A DNA stretch of 64,000 nt from an uncultured Lachnospiraceae bacterium (GCA_930972465.1 CAKNHF010000001.1:1-64000), one strand, 5' to 3'. Positions 24,630-34,652 are shown, counted from the stretch's first letter. A program made the numbers and translations. Notes: generated by a model not told the origin, from the letters alone.

Positions 24630-26030
24630 ATGTATGTGCAGAAGACAGATATTCTGAATCGGGGAGAAATAGTAAAAAATCTTCTTATGATTACGGAAGG
24701 ACTCAGCAGCAGAAATGCAGCTTCCGTATTCGCGCTTAACGGAGACTGGGGATCGGGCAAGACATTTATACTACGCCTGTTTGAAGATGAGGCGTCGAAA
24801 CTGAAAAAAGATGACAGGAAAACGAATAAGTATTTTATTTTTCATTATGACTGCTGGCAGTATGATTACTATGATGAACCGCTGATCGCCATTGTTGCAG
24901 CCATGCTTGATACGATTAAAGACGGGGGACTGCTTTCCGGAGAGATGGAAGATACAGTAAAGGCTGCAGGGCAGACTGTCATAGGAGCTGTGGAGGATAT
25001 TGCCAGGGAGGTTGTAAAGAATAAACTAGGGGTAGATGTTATAGGCATGCTGCATACGGCTTCCGATAAAAAAGAGGAGACGAAAAAGGAAAATGAGGAA
25101 TATGACAGTCTGTATTCTTTTAAAAGGACTTTGGAATTTGCCAGAAAAAGGATTCGGAAAATTGCAAAAACAAAAAACATTATTTTTGTCGTGGACGAGC
25201 TGGACAGATGTCTGCCGGAATATGAGATGAAAGTGCTGGAGCGGATACATCATCTGTTTGTTGATATTCCGAATGTTACTGTAATTGTTGCAATGGATAA
25301 GAGGCAGCTGACATATTCGATTCGCCAGATTTTTGGAGAAATGACCGATGTTGATCAGTATCTGAGAAAGTTTATTGATTTTACGATTACAATAGACCGG
25401 GGACGTGTTTCATCAGGATTTCAGGAGAAATATAAGGAATACATACAGATGTTTCAACAGATGGATTGTGATGACCGGAAAGAGTTTGAGGAGATGTTCT
25501 GTAAGCTTTTCAGTGATACTGAGATCCGGACACAGGAAAAACTGTTGGAAAAGGCGGAATGTATTCATAAAATTGTGAGAGGTCAGGCTCCACAGCATCC
25601 GTTTCTTATGTGCTTTGAAATGATGTGGATCAGACTGAGCTCCGCCTGCAGAAGCACGGACTTAACCTGGATCATGGACACGGGAAGAGGTGATATGTCA
25701 GTCATAAGGGAAGCTGTGGGCAGTGAGCTGTTCACGTATTTGCAGGAACTTATTAACGGGATCAGTGAATCATCTGTGGCATCCAAGAAGCTCCGCGTGT
25801 TTATTAAGGAAAAGGTTATCTGGATATTTGATGTTCTATGCAGGGCGGAGAACAGCCCGGGCGGGCTGGATGAGTTTTTGTCGGGAAAAGAGTCGGGCGC
25901 TTCGCTTCGAAAGGGAATGCGTTATGACTGGAATGAGGATGTAAAACAGTTCCGCAGTGAACTGGAGAGCGCGGCAAAATTTGTCAGGCTTAGTTCGATG
26001 ATGATCGATCAGGATGCATTCCGCAACTGA
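24630..26030 (+). CDS. KAP-family P-loop NTPase
   Basis: The 466-residue protein has Walker A GDWGSGKTF (about residues 40-48), the KAP-typical FHYDCWQYDYYDEPL stretch just after it, and Walker B IIFVVDELDRC near residue 190, followed by VTVIVAMDKRQL. Many KAP NTPases carry membrane helices inserted after Walker A; none is obvious here. KAP proteins are frequent in phage-defence neighbourhoods. The gene is preceded by a small partner gene and followed by the remains of a dnd locus, which supports a conflict role without proving it. Confidence 0.85.
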   Translation: MYVQKTDILNRGEIVKNLLMITEGLSSRNAASVFALNGDWGSGKTFILRLFEDEASKLKKDDRKTNKYFIFHYDCWQYDYYDEPLIAIVAAMLDTIKDGGLLSGEMEDTVKAAGQTVIGAVEDIAREVVKNKLGVDVIGMLHTASDKKEETKKENEEYDSLYSFKRTLEFARKRIRKIAKTKNIIFVVDELDRCLPEYEMKVLERIHHLFVDIPNVTVIVAMDKRQLTYSIRQIFGEMTDVDQYLRKFIDFTITIDRGRVSSGFQEKYKEYIQMFQQMDCDDRKEFEEMFCKLFSDTEIRTQEKLLEKAECIHKIVRGQAPQHPFLMCFEMMWIRLSSACRSTDLTWIMDTGRGDMSVIREAVGSELFTYLQELINGISESSVASKKLRVFIKEKVIWIFDVLCRAENSPGGLDEFLSGKESGASLRKGMRYDWNEDVKQFRSELESAAKFVRLSSMMIDQDAFRN

Positions 26031-26108
26031 CAGAACCCCGGCCCTGCCCATGGAAAATATTTCCCATATTCCCCTTGTATTCCCCCACTGTTTCATTTAT
26101 CATTATGA

Positions 26109-26864
26109 CCAGAGGACAACGAGGATGAATCAGGCGGCGGCGCCTTCGGCTCCGCTGCCGAAAGTATTTTAAGCGTTATGGGATACGACAGATGGGAACA
26201 TCAGGATGAAGCGGTACGCTGCTTCATGAAAAGAGAAAAAGGGATTTTGGAGATGGCCACCGGTACAGGGAAAACCAGGACGGCCATTCGTATTATTCAG
26301 GAGCTTTATGACAGAAGAGAAGTCGATCAGGTTCTGGTGATCACATACGGGAATGATCTTCTTGACCAGTGGTACAGGGAGCTTCTGATGCGGTGCACGG
26401 AAGCGCTTCTGTTCCGGTGGTACGGAGAACACAATGAATTTTCGCGTTTCATGCTGACGGAGGGAGCGCAGAAGATCCTTCTTGTCTCCAGGGACGGGGA
26501 GAGGATACGGTCTGTGCTCAGGAGGATGAGGCGTCAGGGAGAGCGGACGCTGCTCATATTTGACGAGGTCCACGGAGCCGGTTCGGCGGCGTTCCGGGAG
26601 ATAGCCGGACCGGAGCTGCAGAACTTTCGTTTTCGGCTCGGCCTGAGCGCAACGCCGATCCGTGAATTTGACGAGGCGGGAACAGAGTTCCTGGAGCGGG
26701 AGATCGGGCCCGTTATTTTCCGGTTCGGACTGGCGGACGCAATCAGGAAAGGGATCCTGTGCAGTTTCAGATATGTTCCTCTGTATTCTGAAGCAGTTTC
26801 CTCAGCTCTACGGGGAATATTCCGAGGGAAAAGAATGGGATCCCGGGCTTCAGGGATTTCTTGA
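26109..26864 (+). pseudogene. Superfamily II helicase fragment of a phosphorothioation restriction type
   Basis: The open frame starts after a stop at 26106; the first ATG (26178) has no ribosome binding site. It encodes HQDEAV, Walker A MATGTGKT, the DEVHGAGS box and LGLSATP, that is helicase motifs I, II and III. The second RecA domain is absent, and after RYVPLY (about 26790) the sequence switches to the dndD frame. DEAD/DEAH helicases of this type accompany dnd loci as restriction factors, so I think one deletion joined helicase to dndD. The N-terminal part also appears to be lost. Confidence 0.7.
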
Positions 26865-27777
26865 ATCGGTCAGGAAACGGATCACAGATGACGGGGACAG
26901 ATACAGTCTGGATGAGGACACTCTTGCGCGTCTCTCGGAACTGCCGGATATACTGAAGGATGAGTCGAACCGGTGCAGGGAACTGATCCGGGAGAAGCAG
27001 AAGCTGAACAGCAGGGAAGAGGAGATCAATAATTACCTTGCCGTGGAGGTAGAGGATGAGCAGATAAAAGACCTTCACCGGCGTCTGTCCGAGAACGGTT
27101 ACCGGATCGGACAGGCCGAGTCGGGATATGAGATCATCGGCCGGGAATATGAGGAACTGCAGAACGGTCTTGAGGTCCTCAGGAGAAACCGGAAGCAGAT
27201 CCTTGAGAATGTTGTGAAAGAGCAGGAGGAGTATGACGAGAATCTGCGGATTGTAACCTATGCTCAGATGCAGATCGAGCTCATGGAGAACTACCGGAAG
27301 AAACTGCAGGCGCTGAAAGCGGATGATCTGGCCGAACAGATGGCAGAGTGCTTCCAGAAGATCATCGCCAAGAAAGGGCTGATACAGAAAATCCGGATTG
27401 ACCATGAAACACTGGAATTCTCCTATTTTAACAAGAACGGGCAGAAGGTCGATCACCAGATGCTCTCTTCCGGCGAAAAGCAGATCCTGGTGATCGCCAT
27501 GCTGTGGGCGCTCGGAATCTGTTCAAAGGCGGAGTTCCCTCTGATCATCGATACGCCTCTGGCGCGTCTGGATTCTGTGCACCGCACAAGCCTGATAGAG
27601 AATTATTTTCCGAAGGCAAGCGACCAGGTGATCATCCTGTCCACTGACCAGGAGATCACGGAAAAGGATTACAGGGAGCTGAAGAAATATGTCGGAAGAG
27701 AATACACGCTGGTGTACGATGTGGAGACTATGAGCTCGTCGATCCGGCCGGGATACTTTGGAGGAAACAGAACATGA
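26794..27777 (+). pseudogene. dndD: 3' part of dndD (DNA phosphorothioation ATPase)
   Basis: About 327 residues of the DndD C-terminal half remain: a long coiled coil, then MLSSGEKQILVIAMLWAL (ABC signature region), PLIIDTPLARLDS (Walker B/D-loop) and QVIILSTDQEI (His-switch region replaced by STD, as in DndD). The N-terminal Walker A half is missing, so it cannot bind ATP as an SMC-like enzyme. The frame is entered from the helicase fragment around 26790 and has no start of its own there. The end is intact and overlaps the dndE start (ATGA). Confidence 0.8.
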
Positions 27778-28187
27778 TTGTGAAACAGATCCGTTTATCA
27801 GTGCAGGACAAGGAGAAGCTGTCCCGTCTGAAGGGAAGGACGGGAATCCAGAACTGGAATGTACTGTGCCGCTGGGCGCTGTGCTGTTCTCTCAGGGAAA
27901 AATCCATTCCCATGGAGCTCCCTCAGGGGGAGGAAAGCAATGTAGAGATCAGCTGGTTTACCTTTGGCGGAGAGAATTATAAACTGTATGAGGCGCTGAT
28001 CCGTGCGAGATGCATCCGGGACGGTCTGGGGACGGACGACACGACGCTGGCGAAGTATTTTAATCTTCATCTGAGCCGCGGGATCGCATATCTGTCGGGC
28101 ACGAACTACATCAGATCTCTGGAAGATCTGCTCGGTCTGGCGCTGAAGGCAGAGGAGGAAGAAAATGGGAGCGTATCTGGACTATAA
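27774..28187 (+). CDS. dndE: DNA sulfur modification protein DndE
   Basis: This 137-residue protein matches DndE in size and pattern: VKQIRLSVQDKEKLSRLKGRTG at the N-terminus, NVLCRWALC, then ISWFTFGGE and a helical C-terminus with GIAYLSG. DndE is a small nicked-DNA-binding subunit of the Dnd modification complex. It looks intact, and it overlaps dndD by 4 bases and dndA by 23 bases. With dndB, dndC and the ATPase half of dndD missing, it probably has no working complex. Confidence 0.85.
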   Translation: MIVKQIRLSVQDKEKLSRLKGRTGIQNWNVLCRWALCCSLREKSIPMELPQGEESNVEISWFTFGGENYKLYEALIRARCIRDGLGTDDTTLAKYFNLHLSRGIAYLSGTNYIRSLEDLLGLALKAEEEENGSVSGL

Positions 28188-29316
28188 CGCATCGACTCCG
28201 GTCGATGAAAGAGTTCTGGAAAAAATGACAGATATATACCGGAATCATTTCGGCAATGCAGACAGCAGAACGCACCGGTTCGGAAGCGACGCAAAGAGCA
28301 TTGTGGAAGACGCCCGGATGAAGGTGGCGGGACTGCTCGGAACAGCGGACGAATTTGTGTTTTTTACGAGCGGGTCCACAGAGAGCAATAATATGGCTGT
28401 GCTGGGGCTTGAAGAATACGGAATACGTTCCGGAAAGCGGCATATCGTCACCACCGCCATTGAACACAAGTCCATCCTGGAGCCCTGCAGACATCTTGAG
28501 AAAAAGGGATTTGAGATCGAGTATGTGCTTCCCCATGAAGACGGGCGGGTTCATGCGGAGGATGTGGTGGGACGCGTGCGCCCGGACACCCTTCTGGTGA
28601 GCGTCATGCATGTGAACAATGAGACGGGAACGATACAGCCGGTGGAGGAAATCGGGAAAGCGCTGGAGGGGACAGAGGTTTACTTTCACATTGACGCTTC
28701 CCAGAGCTGCGGAAAGCTGGTGGAGGAACTGCGGCGGCTCCGGTATGACCTGCTCTCCGCCTCGGCTCATAAGATGTACGGCCCGCAGGGAGTCGGCGTT
28801 CTGGTCATCAGGAATAAGAACGGCAGAAGATCGGAGCTGCGCCCTATCATGTACGGAGGCGGCCAGGAGAGAGGAATGCGTCCCGGAACCCTGCCGGCCG
28901 CTCTGATCGGAGGAATGGGGGAGGCCGCGGCGATTCTTGAGAAGGAGTATGCCGCTGACAGGGAGAAATGCGGGGAAAACCGCAGGATGATATTTGAGGT
29001 GCTCCGGGAAAGCGGGGTTCGCTTCCGGATCAACGGAGATCCTGCTCTGAGCCTGAATAATACACTGAATATCAGTTTTGACGGCTATGATTCGGAGGCG
29101 CTTATGCTGGCCATGGAAATGGAAGGACTGGGCGGTATCTCCAACGGTTCTGCCTGCACATCCCACAGCTATGAGCCAAGCTATGTGCTTCGGGCCATGG
29201 GTCTGGACGACGAGAGGATCTCCTGCGCGGTCCGGATCAGCTGGGGCCGGGAACCGGTGGACAGGCAGGCTGTTGCCGGTATGACAGAGCTTGTAAAAGC
29301 CTGGCAGGGTGAGTGA
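28165..29316 (+). CDS. dndA: Cysteine desulfurase, DndA/IscS-type
   Basis: The 383-residue PLP enzyme has YLDYNASTPVD at the start, SGSTESNN, the PLP lysine in SASAHKMYGP, and the persulfide Cys in ISNGSACTS near residue 328. In dnd loci it supplies sulfur for phosphorothioate bonds. The gene is complete, with GAGGAGGAA upstream, and is coupled to dndE. Since the rest of the pathway is broken here, it may survive as a general sulfur donor. It could instead be an IscS-like housekeeping enzyme, but its coupling to dndE favours the dnd origin. Confidence 0.9.
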   Translation: MGAYLDYNASTPVDERVLEKMTDIYRNHFGNADSRTHRFGSDAKSIVEDARMKVAGLLGTADEFVFFTSGSTESNNMAVLGLEEYGIRSGKRHIVTTAIEHKSILEPCRHLEKKGFEIEYVLPHEDGRVHAEDVVGRVRPDTLLVSVMHVNNETGTIQPVEEIGKALEGTEVYFHIDASQSCGKLVEELRRLRYDLLSASAHKMYGPQGVGVLVIRNKNGRRSELRPIMYGGGQERGMRPGTLPAALIGGMGEAAAILEKEYAADREKCGENRRMIFEVLRESGVRFRINGDPALSLNNTLNISFDGYDSEALMLAMEMEGLGGISNGSACTSHSYEPSYVLRAMGLDDERISCAVRISWGREPVDRQAVAGMTELVKAWQGE

Positions 29317-29317
29317 C

Positions 29318-30007
29318 ATGCCGGGCTATATCCTGCATCTGACCGCCGCGAAGATGTACCTTGACCTTCTGCCGGCCGGGGATCCTCTGCGCATCGATCC
29401 GGAAAAGCAGAATGAATTTTACATAGGGAACCTCCTCCCGGATACCGTGAAAGAAAAATCAGCCTCACACTTCCGGGATCCCCGGTACCGGGACAGGTTC
29501 ATGGAATGGCCGCATCTGAAACGCTTTCTGGATAAGTACCGGGAACGGCTGAGTGAACCGGCATATCGGGGATACGGTCTCCACCTGTATATTGACAGAT
29601 GGTTCTTCCGGGATTATATCCCGAAGGCGGCGGCATTTTACGACTCTGCAGGGCGGGAGACGGAGCAAAGAGCCGGGATCAGCTGTGTGCTGGTCAGAAA
29701 GTCCGGCGAGAGAATCCCTGTGTCGCGGTACCTGTCGGAGGAGTATTATTATGGAGATTATACGAAGATGAACACGTGGCTGTGTGAGCGGTATGACCTC
29801 CCGGAAGCTCTGGAACCCGGCCGGGATCCGGAGATCGGGGAGGCAGACTTCTCACGTGTGGGGAAGATCCTCCGGGAGATAAAAGAGTACAGGAAGATTC
29901 CGGCAGATGCGGTGAGAGGACTGAAGGTATTCGATGCGGAGGAACTGACAGAGGCCATGGAGAAGGCGGTAGCCTTGCTATTTCCCCTGCCCGGTGATAA
30001 AATATAG
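29318..30007 (+). CDS. Hypothetical protein, zinc-dependent phospholipase C-like fold
   Basis: I start at ATG 29318 (MPGYILHLTAAKMY), immediately after dndA. The 229-residue product shows FYIGNLLPDTV, SHFRDP and GYGLHLYIDRWFF. This spacing of His and Asp residues matches the S1/P1-nuclease and zinc-dependent phospholipase C group that occurs widely in Clostridia as proteins of unknown role. No signal peptide is evident. It lies between the dnd remnant and the subtilisin gene and has no clear link to either. Confidence 0.6.
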   Translation: MPGYILHLTAAKMYLDLLPAGDPLRIDPEKQNEFYIGNLLPDTVKEKSASHFRDPRYRDRFMEWPHLKRFLDKYRERLSEPAYRGYGLHLYIDRWFFRDYIPKAAAFYDSAGRETEQRAGISCVLVRKSGERIPVSRYLSEEYYYGDYTKMNTWLCERYDLPEALEPGRDPEIGEADFSRVGKILREIKEYRKIPADAVRGLKVFDAEELTEAMEKAVALLFPLPGDKI

Positions 30008-30036
30008 TCCAACACCACATCAAGGGGGAATGACTT

Positions 30037-33000
30037 ATGAAGATATGCAGAAACTGCGGGCATGAGAATTCGGATCATGCCCGTTTTTGTCGGAACTGCG
30101 GAACAAGATTTGAGGACGGCACGGCCGGTGCTCCACGCCCGGCGCCTCCGCAGCCGAAGAAGAAAAGGCCGTGGCTGCTGCCCCTGATTATTCTGATCAT
30201 AGCGACAGTGCTTATCATAGCCGCCGGGATTCTGGTCTTGGTGAAGAGCGGCATCTTCTCCCGGGACAGGATGGAGACGGAGGAGTATGAGGCATACTGC
30301 CGGCCGCTGACAGAGGAAGACGTGGCGGCGGAAGACGGGGTCTATTATGCCGATTCTCAGCTGCTTCTCACCGCCGCGGAAAACGCGTCTTTTGACGACA
30401 TCGAGAAACTGGCGGCGGAATACGGCGGGGAGATCGTGGGCTACATTTCCGTGACAGACGATTATCAGATTCTGTTTGAAGACGGCATGTCATATCAGGA
30501 GCTGGAGAGCACGGCGGAAGAGCTGAATGACAGCCGCCTTGTTGAGACAGCCACCATCTCCTACGTTGCAGAGGTAAACATGGACTCTGTTGATTATGCG
30601 AAAGATCCGTGGATCGACGGGTACGACGCAGAGGATCTTTCCGGACAGGAGTGGAACATACAGAATCCATCCGGCAAGAACTGGTGGGCGGAAGCTGTAA
30701 ATATGCCCACGGTCTGGAACATGGATTTTGATACTGAGACGGTAAAGGCCGGTATTATCGATTCCGTGTTTGACACGACGAATGAGGATATTGATGAGAA
30801 CGTCTTTGCGAAGACCTGGAACAATCCGGCCGATGAAGAGGGGAACTGTTCGGTGACGGAGCTTTACAGACAGGCGTATCAGCATTTGACGGATATCGCC
30901 GGATCGGGAGACGAGGATGCCATTGAGGCCGCGGCAGCTGAATGCACTTCGTATTCTCACGGCACGCATGTGGCCGGCCTGATAGCAGCTCAGGGCGGCA
31001 ACGGATTCGGGATAACCGGAGTCAGCCAGAATGCAGAGCTTTACGGATATGCAATGGGATCGGACGAAGCAGCGGAGACACAGGCTTCCAGGTGGAGTGA
31101 TGTCTTTGAAGTGAAATACGCGATGTCCCTGATGCTGAATGAAGGAACGAAAGTGATCAACATTTCCATGGGATTTTCGAATGCGCTGAAGGGAGCTCAG
31201 CATGGGGATAAGGCATATGAAAAGTTCGTGGATACAAACAGCATTCTGATGGAGGATTTCCTGAAAAAATATATTGATGCGGGATACGATTTCCTTATAT
31301 GCAAGTCGGCAGGGAATGACAGCACCAGTCAGGAGACATTTGATGCCTCGTATGATTACCTGGGGGCCATCGCAGACGAGGAAGTGGCAGACCGGATTAT
31401 TATTGTGGGTGCCGCGGAGTATGATTCCGGGGAAGGAACTTTCCGCCGGGTATCTTTCAGCAACGGAGGAGACCGGGTAAATGTATATGCTCCGGGAGTG
31501 GATGTGCTCAGTGATATGCCCACGAATATCACTTCGGTGAAAAGCGGGACTTCCATGGCGACTCCGATTGTGTCTGGACTGGCAACGCTGATTTGGGGGA
31601 TCAACCCGGATCTGAGCCCGGAACAGGTGAAAATGATAATTGAGACATCCACATGGGCTAATTTTCTTAGTCCTGAAGAGCGGCCTTGGATATCAGAATG
31701 GGCAGAAAACGTGGCAGACTTTGCGCAGATTGTGAATGCATATACCTGTGTGGACATGGCGCTGAGTATAGCCGGAACAGAAGATGCGGCGGCCCATGAA
31801 CTGGGGACAGTGACCGGTGTGATTTATTCCAAGTCCGGAGAAGACAGCTATGCGAATCTGGATGTGACCTCTGTTGCTGTGTATAACGAAAACGGGGATA
31901 AGGTGTCGGAGACGGACCCGGCGAAGATCGGCTTGCATGAAGAAGATGAGGGAACCTACATTCTGCCGTGCTATACGCTTCTTCTGGAAGCCGGAAACTA
32001 TACGCTGGAAGTCGGCGGAGATAATTTTAATACGCAGACCAGGGAGATCACAGTCGAGGCAAACGAAGTGAATATCGTCGATATCGAGATACCGGCATCG
32101 GAGATCATTCATGAGGCGGATCAGCTGGCCGGCGAGGTTGTCTCCGGCACAGACGGAACAGTCTACTACTGGAAATACGGCCCGGACAGCTTCGAAGATT
32201 CTGCGGCCGGAGCTCAGTTCCAGCCTGTTGTCGGAGCAGTGAACCAGCTGACGGCAAGGGATCCGGAAGGAAATGAGACGGTTGTTCTTGAGACGGCGGG
32301 AGACGGAAAACTTCTGCTGGAAGGAAACAGGATCTTCTATGAGCGGACCGTGGATGACATGAGCGGCAGCGCGGTATGCAGCTACGATATGGATACCGGA
32401 GAACAAAAAGACTGGGGAGAGGGAAAGCTTCAGGCCGGCGCCGGGAACAGGGTCATCTGTTCAGACAATACGTACAGCCGGATTGATGTGATCGACCCGG
32501 AGACGGGAGAGCGAAGAGAACTTGTCTCCGGCAGATTCCTGACAGCCGACGGAGAGAGCATTTACTATCAGCCGCCCGAGAGTGATGCGGAGGCAGCAGG
32601 GAAAGGCAGAGTGACTCTGGCGGTGATCCAGGCAGGCGGATCCGGTCAGAAGAATCTGTATACCACCGGGCCGGATCTGTATCCGGATGATGATTTTATG
32701 GGAGACGCGGTGATCACATTTATGGTCATTAAGGAAAATGATATATATTTCTCCTATGGAAGCTATTCCGGCAGTTCGGTTTCCTTCTCGGGAGGAAAGA
32801 TTGTCCGTGTGTCAAAGGACGGATCATCCGGAGAAGTTGTGGCCGGAAATGACGGCCTTCAGGACGCGATATTTACTGTAAATGATGACGGAACGGTGAC
32901 AGGCACATCCATTGAGTCAGGCGGAAGCATATATATTGAGCCCATGGACAGATATTATACGAAGGACGGAGAGATCGGATTTTTCAATGAAGAGAACGGA

Positions 33001-33267
33001 AATCCGGAGATACTGATCAGTCGGTCTGATTATGCTTCGGCGGGAAGTGAACCGTGCGGCCAGATGGGCGGAGAGAGCGCGCTGAGCGTACGATATGCCG
33101 TGAGAGTGGGCGACGATGTATACTTTATGCTGGATCACGCTGTCATGGATACGGAGAATTTTTCGGGATGGCGGACTTCCTATATCCATGACAGGAGCAC
33201 AATGCTAAAGAAGAACCTGACTTCAGGGGAAGTGCAGTCCATATATGAATATCAGGCGGGAAATTAA
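30037..33267 (+). CDS. Zinc-ribbon, membrane-anchored subtilisin-like (S8) protease
   Basis: This is a 1076-residue protein. A zinc ribbon (Cys4, Cys7, Cys18, Cys21) faces the cytoplasm, a Pro/Lys linker leads to one membrane helix (about 46-70), and the rest is outside. A propeptide-like region precedes the S8 domain with Asp242 (GIIDS), His308 (SHGTHVAG) and Ser506 (SGTSMATP), a complete triad. A carboxypeptidase-regulatory-like beta domain follows (about 590-690), then a propeller-like C-terminal domain like that of Clostridial DUF5050 proteins. The start has AAGGGGGAA upstream. It may shed or trim surface proteins. Coupling of an intracellular zinc ribbon to an outside protease is unusual for the S8 family but recurs in Lachnospiraceae. 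Confidence 0.85.
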   Translation: MKICRNCGHENSDHARFCRNCGTRFEDGTAGAPRPAPPQPKKKRPWLLPLIILIIATVLIIAAGILVLVKSGIFSRDRMETEEYEAYCRPLTEEDVAAEDGVYYADSQLLLTAAENASFDDIEKLAAEYGGEIVGYISVTDDYQILFEDGMSYQELESTAEELNDSRLVETATISYVAEVNMDSVDYAKDPWIDGYDAEDLSGQEWNIQNPSGKNWWAEAVNMPTVWNMDFDTETVKAGIIDSVFDTTNEDIDENVFAKTWNNPADEEGNCSVTELYRQAYQHLTDIAGSGDEDAIEAAAAECTSYSHGTHVAGLIAAQGGNGFGITGVSQNAELYGYAMGSDEAAETQASRWSDVFEVKYAMSLMLNEGTKVINISMGFSNALKGAQHGDKAYEKFVDTNSILMEDFLKKYIDAGYDFLICKSAGNDSTSQETFDASYDYLGAIADEEVADRIIIVGAAEYDSGEGTFRRVSFSNGGDRVNVYAPGVDVLSDMPTNITSVKSGTSMATPIVSGLATLIWGINPDLSPEQVKMIIETSTWANFLSPEERPWISEWAENVADFAQIVNAYTCVDMALSIAGTEDAAAHELGTVTGVIYSKSGEDSYANLDVTSVAVYNENGDKVSETDPAKIGLHEEDEGTYILPCYTLLLEAGNYTLEVGGDNFNTQTREITVEANEVNIVDIEIPASEIIHEADQLAGEVVSGTDGTVYYWKYGPDSFEDSAAGAQFQPVVGAVNQLTARDPEGNETVVLETAGDGKLLLEGNRIFYERTVDDMSGSAVCSYDMDTGEQKDWGEGKLQAGAGNRVICSDNTYSRIDVIDPETGERRELVSGRFLTADGESIYYQPPESDAEAAGKGRVTLAVIQAGGSGQKNLYTTGPDLYPDDDFMGDAVITFMVIKENDIYFSYGSYSGSSVSFSGGKIVRVSKDGSSGEVVAGNDGLQDAIFTVNDDGTVTGTSIESGGSIYIEPMDRYYTKDGEIGFFNEENGNPEILISRSDYASAGSEPCGQMGGESALSVRYAVRVGDDVYFMLDHAVMDTENFSGWRTSYIHDRSTMLKKNLTSGEVQSIYEYQAGN

Positions 33268-33268
33268 A

Positions 33269-34612
33269 ATGAAAAAGCTGAATTTCAGAGAAATAATAAC
33301 AGTAGCGAGCATGCTTTTCGGCATGTTTTTCGGGGCGGGGAATCTCATATTCCCCGCGTCCATGGGACAGCTTGCCGGAGCGGACATGTGGAAGGCGGCA
33401 GCCGGATTCCTGATCACAGGAGTCGGGCTGCCGCTTCTTGCCGTTGCGGCTCTGGGGATCAGCCGTGAAAACGGGCTTCTGGAGCTGGGGAGCAGAGTGG
33501 GAAAGGGGTACGGACTTTTCTTTACCTGTGCGCTGTACCTGACCATCGGACCGTTTTTTGCCATTCCCAGATGTGCCACGGTTTCCTATACAGTGGGGAT
33601 AGAGAGGATCCTTCCGGGAACAGGACAGAGCCTGGGGCTGGCGGTCTTCTCCCTGCTCTTCTTCGGAGCGGTTCTGTTCTTTTCCCTCAGACCGGGAGAG
33701 ATCCTGACATGGATCGGGAAAGTGCTGAATCCTCTCTTCCTCTGCTTTCTCGGAATCCTGGTAGTGAGGGCGCTTCTGTCTCCCATGGGAGACATCGGGG
33801 AGGCGGCTCCTTCGGGAGCCTACGCGGGCGGAGCGTTTTTCACGGGGCTTCTGGAGGGATATAACACGATGGATGCGCTGGCGGGGCTGGCGTTCGGCAT
33901 CATTGTGGTGGAAGTGATCCGGAATCTGGGCGTGAAGGAGCCCGGAAAAGTTGCGGGATATACGGTGAGGGCAGGTCTGTTCAGTTCGGCGCTCATGGCG
34001 CTGATCTATGTTCTGGTCACTGTCATGGGCGCGCAGAGCAGGGGATTGCTGGAGGCGTCGGACAATGGCGGGGAGGCTCTGGCTCAGATCGCGGAACATT
34101 ATTTCGGACCGGCCGGCGCTGTCATACTGGCGGTCACGGTTACAGTGGCCTGCCTGAAGACGGCGGTGGGTCTGATCACCAGCTGCGGGGAGACATTTGT
34201 GAAAATATTTTCCAAAGGGCCTTCCTATCATTTCTGGGCAGCAGCCTTCTGTATTCTGTCCTTTCTGATCGCCAATCTCGGACTGGACGCGATCATCGCG
34301 TATTCTATGCCTGTGCTTATGTTCCTGTATCCTCTGGCGATTGTGCTGATCCTGCTCACTCTGGGCGGCCGGTTTTTCGGAAACAACAGGGGAGTTCTGC
34401 GGTGGACCGCAGGGGCTACGTCCGCTGCCGCCCTGTTTGATCTGCTCCGGGCGCTGCCGGAAGCCGCGAGGGCAGCGCTTCATACGGAATGGCTGACGGA
34501 GAAGGCGGCACATATTCTTCCGTTTTCGGACAGGGGGTTCGGATGGGTGTGCCCTGCTCTTGCGGGATTTGTCACAGGCATGGCGGTATATCTCTGGAAA
34601 AAGAGAAAATAA
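33269..34612 (+). CDS. brnQ: Branched-chain amino acid carrier, BrnQ family
   Basis: This is a 447-residue, twelve-helix transporter. The start at ATG 33269 follows the protease stop by one base. The N-terminal hallmark GMFFGAGNLIFPASMGQ and the later GYNTMDALAGLAFG are typical of LIVCS/BrnQ carriers, which import leucine, isoleucine and valine with Na+ or H+. It is full length. Its tight spacing to the protease gene makes co-transcription likely, though a functional link is not obvious. Confidence 0.93.
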   Translation: MKKLNFREIITVASMLFGMFFGAGNLIFPASMGQLAGADMWKAAAGFLITGVGLPLLAVAALGISRENGLLELGSRVGKGYGLFFTCALYLTIGPFFAIPRCATVSYTVGIERILPGTGQSLGLAVFSLLFFGAVLFFSLRPGEILTWIGKVLNPLFLCFLGILVVRALLSPMGDIGEAAPSGAYAGGAFFTGLLEGYNTMDALAGLAFGIIVVEVIRNLGVKEPGKVAGYTVRAGLFSSALMALIYVLVTVMGAQSRGLLEASDNGGEALAQIAEHYFGPAGAVILAVTVTVACLKTAVGLITSCGETFVKIFSKGPSYHFWAAAFCILSFLIANLGLDAIIAYSMPVLMFLYPLAIVLILLTLGGRFFGNNRGVLRWTAGATSAAALFDLLRALPEAARAALHTEWLTEKAAHILPFSDRGFGWVCPALAGFVTGMAVYLWKKRK

Positions 34613-34623
34613 TTTCCACAATG

Positions 34624-34652
34624 TTGACATTTTAAAAATTTTGTACTATATT
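34624..34652 (+). promoter_or_regulatory. Strong sigma-A promoter of the mcsA-like/clpC operon
   Basis: A perfect TTGACA (34624-34629) and TATATT (34647-34652) stand 17 bases apart in an AT-rich setting. Transcription would begin near 34659, giving a leader of about 140 bases. Confidence 0.8.

Noticed and set aside
28111-29319. 402-codon open frame antisense to dndA
   Set aside because: It lies wholly over an intact, motif-complete desulfurase gene and has no recognisable features.
33143-34630. 495-codon open frame antisense to brnQ
   Set aside because: Arg/His/Pro/Gln-rich shadow of a GC-rich transporter gene.
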